DNA of 64,000 nt from Rhizobium sp. ACO-34A (GTDB lineage: Bacteria > Pseudomonadota > Alphaproteobacteria > Rhizobiales > Rhizobiaceae), in assembly GCA_002600635.1 (NCBI GenBank), contig CP021371.1:4058501-4122500 (forward strand). The letters are read 5' to 3'. Positions within the stretch are counted from its first letter, which is position 1. Every line of letters begins with the position of its first letter. Below the pieces are notes generated by a model. The model was not told where the DNA came from and did not search any database. It worked only from the letters and a program-made list of their open reading frames with translations. Made by a program: the position numbers and the translations under genes. Below, one piece after another: positions 16,781 to 24,174 of this stretch.

Positions 16781-16825
16781 ACGCAGGAAAACGACCTTCG
16801 TTCTTGCGCGGCTAAAGCATATTTG

Positions 16826-16841
16826 ATAACAAATTTGTTAT
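16826..16841 (+). promoter_or_regulatory. Probable GntR operator (site 5, perfect palindrome)
   Basis: ATAACAAATTTGTTAT is a perfect 16-base palindrome, extended by AACAAAA to the right. It contains the ATTTGTTATA core of the other sites. It lies about 53 bases before the dehydrogenase E1-alpha start. Confidence 0.65.
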
Positions 16842-16893
16842 AACAAAATCGAAGTGGAAGGTCTGGCTTCCGCGGTCAATCAAAGGAAAGAAG

Positions 16894-17865
16894 ATGAAGA
16901 ACTCTCCGTCGATCGACGAGCGGCTTGAAATGCATCGCCGCATGATTGTTGTGCGGACGCTCGAGGAGCGACTTGGCGAACTGCATAAGGCCGGCAAGAC
17001 TCGTGGCCCGATCCATCGCTGTGACGGTCAGGAAGCTGTCGGTATCGGCGCAACCGCAATGCTGAGCGATGCGGACTTCATCACCAGCACCCATCGCGGC
17101 CACGCCCATTACATCGGCAAGGGACTGAAGGTTGAGGGTGTGACGGCCGAGATCCTGGGCCGGGAAACCGGATATTGCGGTGGCCGCGCAGGTCACATGC
17201 TGATCGGCGATCCGTCCAAGGGCATGATCGGCGGCAACGCCATCGTCGGAGCCAGCATTCCGGCGGCGGCCGGCATGGCCCTGTCGATCCAGGTACGCGG
17301 CGGCTCGGAAGTTGCGATGTGTTTCTTCGGCGACGGCGCGGCCCAGACCGGCATCTGCCATGAATCCATGAATATGGCCGGCCTCTGGCGCCTGCCAATG
17401 GTCTTCGTGCTGGAGCACAACCAGTTCGGCCTCACCGTGCATCACAGCGTCCAGTCGCCGGTGGAAAATCTCAGCATGCGCGGCGCCGGCTATGCCATTC
17501 CGAGCGAGATCGTCGATGGAAACGACGTGGTAGCCGTCTACCGGGCTGTCTCGGCTGCGGTTGAGCGAGCCCGGCGCGGTGAAGGACCGACGATCATCGA
17601 GGCGAAGACCTACCGCATCGAGGGCTTCTCCACCTCGGACATGGGGGGCTACCAGAAGGAGGAGGATCTGATCGCCTGGAAGGAACGCGATCCGATCAGG
17701 ATCAGCCAGTTATCTCTGCTCGAAGCCGTCGGAAAGGCCAAGCTCGACGAGATCGAGGCTGCGGCTGTCGCGGAAGTGGACAAGTCCGTCGAAGATGCGC
17801 TGGCGGCGCCTCTGCCGACCTTCTCCGTGTTCCAGCAAACCTCTCCCTACGCCAAGGCGGTGTGA
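16894..17865 (+). CDS. 2-oxoacid/acetoin dehydrogenase E1 alpha subunit (AcoA-like)
   Basis: 323 residues, the length of AcoA-type E1 alpha chains. The thiamine-diphosphate motif begins at GDGAAQTG (about residue 149) and closes near HNQFGLTV. EALNMA-like residues (HESMNMAGLWRLP) between them form the usual helix. With the beta subunit it decarboxylates a 2-oxo acid or cleaves an acyloin such as acetoin, transferring the acyl group to lipoyl-E2. ATG 16894 follows AAAGGAAAG. The beta gene starts one base after its stop, and a palindromic operator precedes it. Confidence 0.92.
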   Translation: MKNSPSIDERLEMHRRMIVVRTLEERLGELHKAGKTRGPIHRCDGQEAVGIGATAMLSDADFITSTHRGHAHYIGKGLKVEGVTAEILGRETGYCGGRAGHMLIGDPSKGMIGGNAIVGASIPAAAGMALSIQVRGGSEVAMCFFGDGAAQTGICHESMNMAGLWRLPMVFVLEHNQFGLTVHHSVQSPVENLSMRGAGYAIPSEIVDGNDVVAVYRAVSAAVERARRGEGPTIIEAKTYRIEGFSTSDMGGYQKEEDLIAWKERDPIRISQLSLLEAVGKAKLDEIEAAAVAEVDKSVEDALAAPLPTFSVFQQTSPYAKAV

Positions 17866-17866
17866 C

Positions 17867-18841
17867 ATGACCAAGATGCGATATGCCGAAGCTCTCAACC
17901 AGGCGCTGCGTGAAGAAATGCTGCGCGATCCGACCGTCTTCCTCTTCGGCGAAGACATTGGCCGTTACGGCGGCGTCTTCAAGGTAACACGCGGACTGAT
18001 GGAGGAATTCGGTCAGTCGCGGGTTCGCGATACCCCGATCTCCGAACAGGCTCTGGCGGCCATGGCGGTGACCGCATCGATGACCGGTACGCGCCCCGTT
18101 CTGGAGATCATGTATGCCGATTTCATGCCGCTCGTCCTCGATGCGCTGATCAATCAGGCATCGATCTACGAATATCTCTGGAAGGACGTCTCCATGCCCT
18201 TCGTTCTGCGCACGCAGGGCGGCGGCGGGGCTGGCGCGGGCGCACAGCATTCGAAGAGCCTCGATTCTCTGGTCGCCCATATTCCCGGCATCAAGGTCGT
18301 GGCGCCCGTGACCCCGGCAGACGCCAAGGGCTTGCTGAAATCGGCCATCCGCGACCGCCAGCCGGTCGTCTTCCTCGAACACAAGCTGCTTTACAATCTG
18401 CGTGACGATGTGCCGGATGGCGACGACGTGCTGGTCGAGATCGGCAAGGCCCGAAAGGTGACGGAAGGGCGTGACGTCTCGATCTTCGCAACGTCACGCA
18501 TGGTTCTCGAAAGCCAGAAAGCGGCGGAACTGCTGGAAAAGGACGGCATCTCGGCCGAGGTGATCGATCTGCGCAGCCTGCGGCCGCTGGATATCGAGAC
18601 CGTCACTCAATCCATCGCCCACACCCATAACGCCGTCGTCGTCAACGAAGGCTGGCGCTTCTGTGGTTACGCCGCGGAGCTGTCGGCGACCATCATGGAA
18701 CAGTGCTTCGACGACCTCGATGCTCCCGTGGCGCGCGTGACCCTGCCGGACATGCCGGTTCCCTATAGCGAACCGCTGGAAATGGCAGTTCTTCCGAACG
18801 CGGCGAAGATTGCCGACGCTGTACGCAGCACCCTGAAATAA
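17867..18841 (+). CDS. 2-oxoacid/acetoin dehydrogenase E1 beta subunit (AcoB-like)
   Basis: 324 residues, normal for the family. The start MRYAEALNQALREEM is typical, and GEDIGRYGGVFKVT with RVRDTPISEQ matches E1 beta. The C-terminal transketolase domain carries VTEGRDVSIFATS and EVIDLRSLRPLD. It pairs with the E1 alpha encoded just upstream (one base between stop and start) to form the alpha2beta2 decarboxylase. The E2 gene follows after 12 bases. Nearby SDR genes could supply the ketone or acyloin substrate, but the true substrate is not visible. Confidence 0.92.
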   Translation: MTKMRYAEALNQALREEMLRDPTVFLFGEDIGRYGGVFKVTRGLMEEFGQSRVRDTPISEQALAAMAVTASMTGTRPVLEIMYADFMPLVLDALINQASIYEYLWKDVSMPFVLRTQGGGGAGAGAQHSKSLDSLVAHIPGIKVVAPVTPADAKGLLKSAIRDRQPVVFLEHKLLYNLRDDVPDGDDVLVEIGKARKVTEGRDVSIFATSRMVLESQKAAELLEKDGISAEVIDLRSLRPLDIETVTQSIAHTHNAVVVNEGWRFCGYAAELSATIMEQCFDDLDAPVARVTLPDMPVPYSEPLEMAVLPNAAKIADAVRSTLK

Positions 18842-18853
18842 GGAGAACCGGTC

Positions 18854-20149
18854 GTGATCGACATTACCGTGGTGGGTGCCGGCGGCGAATACATGGAGTC
18901 CGTCGTCGTCGTCGAATGGCACAAGAATGTAGGCGATGCCGTTCGCAAGGGCGATCTCGTCGTCACCGTCGAGACGGCGAAAGCCGCGACGGAAATCGAG
19001 GCGTCCGCCGATGGCGTGCTGCGGGAAATCCGCGCTCCCGTGGGACAGGAGATCGATGTCGGCGGTGTTCTTGGCGTGATCGGCGATGCTGGCGAGGCCG
19101 TTGCGGCGACTGCAGATGAAGGGTCGGTGGCACCGGCATCCGCGGAGGCCGCCATGGTGGAAACGCCGGCTCCCTCGGTCGCCACCGATCGCCGGGGACG
19201 CATCGTCGCCTCGCCCCTTGCCCGACGTGTGGCCAGTGAACGCGGCATCGATCTTTCTTCCGTTCATGCCTCCAGCCCTTCGGGCCGTATCCGCTTGCGT
19301 GATCTCGATCATATTGCGCCGCAGGCTGCAAGCGCAGTGTCGACCGCACCTCCTGCCACCGCGGGCGCAGTACCGATCATCGACGCCGGCCTGAACATCG
19401 TCCGCCGCGGAACGGCAGGTGCCACGAAGATCGTCTTCCTGCATGGTTTCGGAAGCGACTCCTATTCCTGGCAGCCGCTTCTCGCCGCTCTTGGCGATGG
19501 ATACGAATTCTGGCTTGTCGATCTTCCAGCCCATGGTCGCTCTTCGCCTCCGACGGCCGATGTAACGGTGCATTCCATGGCACGTTCGGTGCTGGAAACG
19601 CTTTCCGCCGCCGGAGTGGGCGAGTTCCATCTGGTCGGGCATTCTCTCGGCGGCGCTGTCGCCATGGCGCTAGCGGCAGACGGCCGGGCAAGCGTGCAGT
19701 CTCTTACCCTCTTGGCGCCGGCCGGCCTTGGTCCCGAAATGGATGGCGACTTCATCTCGGGCTTTGCGCGCGCCAGCCGTTCGGAAAGCCTGGAGCCCTG
19801 GCTTCGCCGGCTGTTCGCCGATCCATCCAGGGTCACCACCGGCCTCGTACAGGCAACTATGCAGGCACGCTCCGACGGGGCACTGCGCGATGCGCAGGTC
19901 AAGCTCGCGCAGGATGTTTTCCCGGATGGCACGCAGGCGGCAGATCTTCGTGAAACGCTCAAGGTGCTGCAGATGCCGAAGAAGTTGATCTGGGGCGATC
20001 AGGACAGGATCGTGCCCAAGCGACATGCCCTTGGAACCGGCGGTCTCGCAGCGCTGCACTTCCTGCCGTCAGTGGGACACATGCCCCATGCCGAAGCGCC
20101 TGCCACCGTCGCAAGGCTGCTGCTTCAAAACATTCGTTGCGGTTGTTGA
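18854..20149 (+). CDS. Lipoyl E2 component fused to alpha/beta hydrolase (AcoC-like)
   Basis: 431 residues. Residues about 1-80 form a lipoyl domain with the lipoylated Lys in VETAKAATEIEA. Residues about 115-155 are a peripheral-subunit-binding domain (ASPLARRVASERGID, GRIRLRDL). From about 170 an alpha/beta hydrolase fold begins (FLHGFGSDSYSW), with nucleophile Ser in GHSLGGA and a late His in SVGHMPH. This replaces the usual acyltransferase catalytic domain, as in acetoin-system AcoC. The start is GTG 18854 with AAGGAG 7-8 bases upstream. No E3 (dihydrolipoamide dehydrogenase) gene is present nearby, so it must be shared with another complex. Confidence 0.88.
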   Translation: MIDITVVGAGGEYMESVVVVEWHKNVGDAVRKGDLVVTVETAKAATEIEASADGVLREIRAPVGQEIDVGGVLGVIGDAGEAVAATADEGSVAPASAEAAMVETPAPSVATDRRGRIVASPLARRVASERGIDLSSVHASSPSGRIRLRDLDHIAPQAASAVSTAPPATAGAVPIIDAGLNIVRRGTAGATKIVFLHGFGSDSYSWQPLLAALGDGYEFWLVDLPAHGRSSPPTADVTVHSMARSVLETLSAAGVGEFHLVGHSLGGAVAMALAADGRASVQSLTLLAPAGLGPEMDGDFISGFARASRSESLEPWLRRLFADPSRVTTGLVQATMQARSDGALRDAQVKLAQDVFPDGTQAADLRETLKVLQMPKKLIWGDQDRIVPKRHALGTGGLAALHFLPSVGHMPHAEAPATVARLLLQNIRCGC

Positions 20150-20160
20150 GGGAGGCGGCC

Positions 20161-20883
20161 ATGCGCGCCATCGTCACGGGAGCGACAGGGGGCATAGGGC
20201 GAGCGATCGTCGAAAAGCTTCTCGCAGAAAACATCCATGTCATCGCGACCGGCACCCGGGTTGAGGCGCTGGAGAAGCTTTCGGCGGAAACAGGCTGCGA
20301 AACGCGTGCGGTCGATATCTGCAAGCCAGATGCGGTCGAGGCCGTGCTCGGCGGGCTCGATGCCGATGTGCTGGTTCATGCCGCCGGAATTCTCGGCCCT
20401 CAGATGCCTATCCATGAAATGCCGCCGGATATGGTCGCGAGCATTCTCGACATCAACATTACGGGCACGATCAACCTCCTGCGCAGCGTGGTACCGGGAA
20501 TGCGGGCCGCCGATAAGGGGACGATCATCCTGCTCGGCTCTATCTGTGGAACGGTTCCGGGCACTGGCCCCGGCGTTTACAGCGCCAGCAAGGCCGCGCT
20601 TCAGGCGCTCGCCGCAAACCTGCGATATGAGCTTTACGGGAACGCCATTCGCGTGAGCGAGATCAGGCTCGGCCGGGTCCGCACCGGCATTCACAACCAG
20701 CTCGAAAGCGAAGATGAATTCTATGAAGGGTTCGAATGCGTTCTGCCCGAAAACGTCGCCGAGACGGTTTTTCATATCATCGACAGTCCGGCCTTCGTGG
20801 ATCTGTCGACCGTAGAGATGATGCCAACCCGTCAGGTGCCGGGCGGGGCCCGCTTCTCGACGGCGGTTTCAGAAAAATCGTGA
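20161..20883 (+). CDS. Short-chain dehydrogenase/reductase
   Basis: 240 residues. Motifs: TGATGGIG, HAAG, Ser in LLGSICG, and YSASK. The ending EMMPTRQVPGG resembles that of the SDR at 13826-14578, so these are diverged paralogues placed either side of the oxidase and E1/E2 genes. ATG 20161 follows GGGAGG at a spacing of 6. It lies 11 bases after the E2 gene and 37 before the DUF3830-like gene, in one operon. Confidence 0.9.
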   Translation: MRAIVTGATGGIGRAIVEKLLAENIHVIATGTRVEALEKLSAETGCETRAVDICKPDAVEAVLGGLDADVLVHAAGILGPQMPIHEMPPDMVASILDINITGTINLLRSVVPGMRAADKGTIILLGSICGTVPGTGPGVYSASKAALQALAANLRYELYGNAIRVSEIRLGRVRTGIHNQLESEDEFYEGFECVLPENVAETVFHIIDSPAFVDLSTVEMMPTRQVPGGARFSTAVSEKS

Positions 20884-20920
20884 GCGGCCTGCGCGGCGGC
20901 GAAAATTCCAGGAGATTGTC

Positions 20921-21808
20921 ATGCCATCGATTTACTTCAAGCTCGCCGGCGAGGCCCACGAAATCGAGCTTTTCCCCGATCTTGCACCGCAGACCATAGG
21001 CAAGCTCGTGTCGAGCCTGCCCGCGAAGCTCGACATCCACTGCGCCAAGATCGCCGGCCAGCACATCTTCTGGCATGCCCCGATCGTTTCGGATATCGAG
21101 AAGGCACAGGATATCCTGACCCTGCCGGCCGGAACCTTTCTCTATTGGCCGGAGCGGCAGTTCCTTGAGCTGATCTATGGAGAACTGCAGGCCGAAAAGG
21201 CGCAGGTCTCCGTTCTCGGTCGGTTGACCGGTGATATCGCCTGGCTCAAGGCGTTCGGTCGCCACGTGGTTGAAAACCATGGACAGGGTGTGATCGAGGC
21301 AGAGTTACTGCCGGGTGAGGACCTTGAAGGTCTCGCTATTGCCCAGCCGGAGATTTCCGATCCGGGTCTTGCTGAACTGCGGGCAGCGCGCGAAGCGATG
21401 TGGACGGCTCCGCCGGAGGAATTCTTCGTTCTGATGCGCCGTGAGGGCATGATGCTTCCCTATGGCCCTCTGGCGATGGCTGAAGGCGAGTTCCGCAAGC
21501 TGCATGAACTGATCTGGCGACTGCGTGATAACCGGTACGGCGTGAGCACCGCGCAGCGCGGCGAAACCGCCGCCTTCCTGATCGACGCCTTCAACGCCCG
21601 TATAGACGGCTTCTGCGGCCTCCATGGCTGCGGCAAGGTACTGGAGCAAGCTGGAAAGCTGATGGCCAACCCCGCGACGGCTGAACAGGCCATCGAAGAA
21701 ACCGTGCTCTACACCGGCCGCGCCGCGGCATGGCTGGACGCCTATATTCCTTGGAACGCCCTGAACGAAACGACACTCACGTCCCTGTCTCGTCAAGGCG
21801 TGCGTTGA
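20921..21808 (+). CDS. DUF3830-like (cyclophilin-like fold) protein with extra C-terminal domain
   Basis: 295 residues. The first 145 or so resemble DUF3830/TM1367-type cyclophilin-like proteins: an acidic start with ELFPDLAPQTIGKLVSSLP, a short strand IAGQHIFWHAPI, LPAGTFLYWP and FLELIYGE, then VLGRLTGDIAWL. Such proteins commonly sit in catabolic gene sets with amidases and racemases. The remaining 145 residues are mostly helical and I recognise no family there; they hold two Cys (FCGLHGCG). ATG 20921 has AGGAGA 8 bases upstream. Last gene of the E1-E2-SDR operon. Role unknown; an isomerase-like or binding function is only a guess. Confidence 0.65.
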   Translation: MPSIYFKLAGEAHEIELFPDLAPQTIGKLVSSLPAKLDIHCAKIAGQHIFWHAPIVSDIEKAQDILTLPAGTFLYWPERQFLELIYGELQAEKAQVSVLGRLTGDIAWLKAFGRHVVENHGQGVIEAELLPGEDLEGLAIAQPEISDPGLAELRAAREAMWTAPPEEFFVLMRREGMMLPYGPLAMAEGEFRKLHELIWRLRDNRYGVSTAQRGETAAFLIDAFNARIDGFCGLHGCGKVLEQAGKLMANPATAEQAIEETVLYTGRAAAWLDAYIPWNALNETTLTSLSRQGVR

Positions 21809-22153
21809 CGCCCGAATTAGCGATATCGCCGGTCCCTGAAACACGACCAGCAACCCTCTTGGCGGCCGTACCTGCATAAATGTATACAGCTGCGCGCTAC
21901 TTCCACGCTTATCGCGCCATCGCGTTATAGGCTACAGGGCAGAACACCGTATCACCCTTCCTCAACGTCCGAGCTCGTACTTTCTGCTGCTTGCTTACCT
22001 AATACATGAGTGCCAAGCTGAATCAGCAATTTCACCTTGTGATTGAACGTTTGATCGGCGATCAACCATGAAATTGCAATGGACGGGACCAAGAGCTTGT
22101 CCAGACTTTTTACCCAATTCTGACCTATCAGTGGAGTGAACCCCTCGGGTGGA
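21809..22153. other. Gene-free junction with no recognised feature
   Basis: 345 bases between the end of the catabolic locus and the truncated gluconokinase gene. Short reading frames exist on the minus strand (one of 60-70 codons reads plausibly as protein, roughly 21952-22150), but I cannot assign them. No terminal repeats of an insertion sequence were found. This is probably a scar of the rearrangement that cut the kinase gene. Confidence 0.5.
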
Positions 22154-22256
22154 GTCGCCGTCGATATAACTTGCATTGAGCCGGTTGGAGAGCATTGCGC
22201 CGACAGTGGACTTGCCGCAGCCGGCAACACCCATCAGCACGATGCGTCGGATCGTA
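22154..22256 (-). pseudogene. Gluconokinase, N-terminal fragment
   Basis: Directly after the SDR stop, the minus strand encodes RIVLMGVAGCGKSTVG and then ASYIDGD, the P-loop and first substrate-binding segment of GntK/IdnK-type gluconate kinases. A possible GTG start lies at 22240. Similarity ends abruptly after DGD near 22154, where a whole enzyme would continue with DLHP and about 130 more residues. The frame then runs into unrelated sequence. The enzyme would have phosphorylated gluconate made or consumed by the neighbouring gluconate-5-dehydrogenase-like SDR. The fragment cannot be a working kinase. Confidence 0.8.
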
Positions 22257-23012
22257 TCAGAGCGAAGCTGTGATGCCGCCGTCGACATAGAGCACATGTC
22301 CATTCACAAAGGAGGAGGCATCAGACGCAAGGAAGATACAGGCTCCGGTAAGCTCTTCCACCTTGCCCCAGCGGCCGGCGGGAGTGCGCTTTTCCAGCCA
22401 GCCGGAAAATGTCGGATCAGCCACAAGGGCTGCATTCATCGGCGTATCGAAATAACCGGGGGCAATGGCATTGCATTGCAGTCCGTATTTTGCCCAGTCC
22501 GTCGCCATGCCCTTGGTCAGATTGCCAACGGCTCCCTTGGTCGCGGTATAGGGCGCGATCCCGGGACGGGCAAGGGCTGTCTGTACGCTGGCAATGTTGA
22601 TAATCTTGCCGGTACCACGCGAGATCATGTGGCGCGCGACCGCCTGGCCAACGTTGAAGACCGTGGCGATATTAGTCAGTAGCAACTGTTCAAAAGCATC
22701 GGCGGGAAAGTCTTCGAGCGGCATGCGATGCTGGATGCCGGCATTGTTGACGAGAATATCGATGGCGCCGATCTCATTCTCGAAGGCGTCGATCGCCCTG
22801 CGCACGGCCACATGATCCGTGGCGTCGAAGGGAAGTGCGTGTGCCGCTCCAATGTCCTTTGCCGCAGCCAATAGCCGGGCTTCATCACGGCCATTGAGAA
22901 CAATGTCGGCCCCTGCGCTGGCAAGGCCTCTGGCGAGGGCCAGGCCTATTCCCTGTGACGATCCAGTCACGAGGGCGCGCTTGCCCGTCAGGTCGAAGAG
23001 TTGCGTGCTCAC
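22257..23012 (-). CDS. SDR, gluconate 5-dehydrogenase-like
   Basis: 251 residues. It starts LFDLTGKRALVTGSSQGIG, the hallmark opening of gluconate 5-dehydrogenases (Gno/IdnO). Further motifs are NNAGIQ, Ser in NIASVQ, YTATK and the end VDGGITASL. The family reduces 5-keto-gluconate to gluconate with NAD(P)H. The start is GTG 23012, with GGGAG about 9 bases upstream. The gluconokinase fragment immediately downstream supports a gluconate-type pathway in the ancestral operon. It may now use another sugar acid. Follows the opine-type dehydrogenase gene by 53 bases. Confidence 0.85.
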   Translation of the reverse strand: MSTQLFDLTGKRALVTGSSQGIGLALARGLASAGADIVLNGRDEARLLAAAKDIGAAHALPFDATDHVAVRRAIDAFENEIGAIDILVNNAGIQHRMPLEDFPADAFEQLLLTNIATVFNVGQAVARHMISRGTGKIINIASVQTALARPGIAPYTATKGAVGNLTKGMATDWAKYGLQCNAIAPGYFDTPMNAALVADPTFSGWLEKRTPAGRWGKVEELTGACIFLASDASSFVNGHVLYVDGGITASL

Positions 23013-23065
23013 ATTTTCTCCCGGGTCTTCTCGTGGCTGATAGCGTGGTGGTACAAAAGGGAAAT

Positions 23066-24133
23066 TCAATTGCACAGTTCAAGCAGACCGGCCGCACCGA
23101 TGGCTGGCAGATCGAGCGCCGGCAAGAGGTCATTCTCATCACGGAACATCCGCCCGTAAAGCGCCGAATAAATGGCGATACCGGCTTCATGAAGCGTCAT
23201 GTCGCAGCCGAACATCCGTCCAAGCGTCACCATCGGGACAAGGCCGAAAGGTACATCTTCCAAAACCCAGTTCGTCTGGGCCGTCTTCTGACCCCAGAAC
23301 GAGATACCCCTCCCCTCAATCACTCGCGTGGCCTCGTGAACCGGCAGCACAGGTACATTGTGGGTGAAGTGCCAATGTTCGCGCGCAGTACGGACCTCGA
23401 CGCCCAACGTTCTTGCAAGAGAAAGGCGTTCTGCATCCAGAGCGTCGATCAGCCTGGAAACGGATTCAGTGATATTGAGGTTGAAGTTCCATGTTTCGCC
23501 GTTTTCCATACGCGTGAAGTTGCACAGGCAGATGGCAAGATGGTTTTGCGGATTGACGTTGCTGACCGCGACCGCCAGCAAGCCGTCGCGCTCAAAAAAC
23601 CGATCGCCGAAGAGGCGTTTGCAAAGAGATAAGCCGTACCCGGCGTGACGTCGTGGAACTGTGGCCATATCGATACGCTGGCGGATCGTCATGACCTTGA
23701 ACTGCGCCTCACCACGTGGATTGCAGGTCGTGAGCGTCGTGCTCCAGGCGATTACCGGAATGTCGAGACCCCGTTTTGCGAGGCCTTTTTGCAGGTAGAG
23801 CGCGCCAAAGGAGCAGTGGGAGCTCACGATCACGCTCTGCTCCGGCCTGAGGAACGGAAGCACCGCGTCGAACGCGGCCTTGTGCTGGCTGCCCACCACT
23901 GCGACGATCACGACATCCACGTCATCGACAAGCGTCTTCGCATCGGCGGCAAGCGCAAACGTATATTGCCCTTCTATCTTGTCGGTAAAGGAGACGGTGT
24001 ATTCGCCATGGGACACGTCGACCCACCGGCCCGAAGGCGACCACAATAGCGGCAAGTCGCCGTGATCGGCCAGAAACGCGGCCATCGACAAGGCAATCGG
24101 CCCCGCACCGACAATTCCTACTCGTATCGTCAT
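23066..24133 (-). CDS. NAD/NADP octopine/nopaline dehydrogenase family protein
   Basis: 355 residues. The N-terminal Rossmann motif is IRVGIVGAGPIALSMAAFLA. The middle has VVIVAVVGSQHKAAF, followed by FLRPEQSVIVSSHCSFGALYL, typical of opine-type dehydrogenases. The all-helical C-terminal half has NPQNHLAICLCNF, where family members carry the conserved Asn-Pro and His. These enzymes form or split a secondary amine between an amino acid and a 2-oxo acid. Start ATG 24133 has GGAG upstream. It lies between an ABC importer and a gluconate-type SDR, so it may take part in use of an imported opine-like or sugar-amino compound (inference). Confidence 0.82.
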   Translation of the reverse strand: MTIRVGIVGAGPIALSMAAFLADHGDLPLLWSPSGRWVDVSHGEYTVSFTDKIEGQYTFALAADAKTLVDDVDVVIVAVVGSQHKAAFDAVLPFLRPEQSVIVSSHCSFGALYLQKGLAKRGLDIPVIAWSTTLTTCNPRGEAQFKVMTIRQRIDMATVPRRHAGYGLSLCKRLFGDRFFERDGLLAVAVSNVNPQNHLAICLCNFTRMENGETWNFNLNITESVSRLIDALDAERLSLARTLGVEVRTAREHWHFTHNVPVLPVHEATRVIEGRGISFWGQKTAQTNWVLEDVPFGLVPMVTLGRMFGCDMTLHEAGIAIYSALYGRMFRDENDLLPALDLPAIGAAGLLELCN

Positions 24134-24174
24134 GAAACTTAACTCCTGCAAATCATTCCGCGCGCGAAGGCGAC

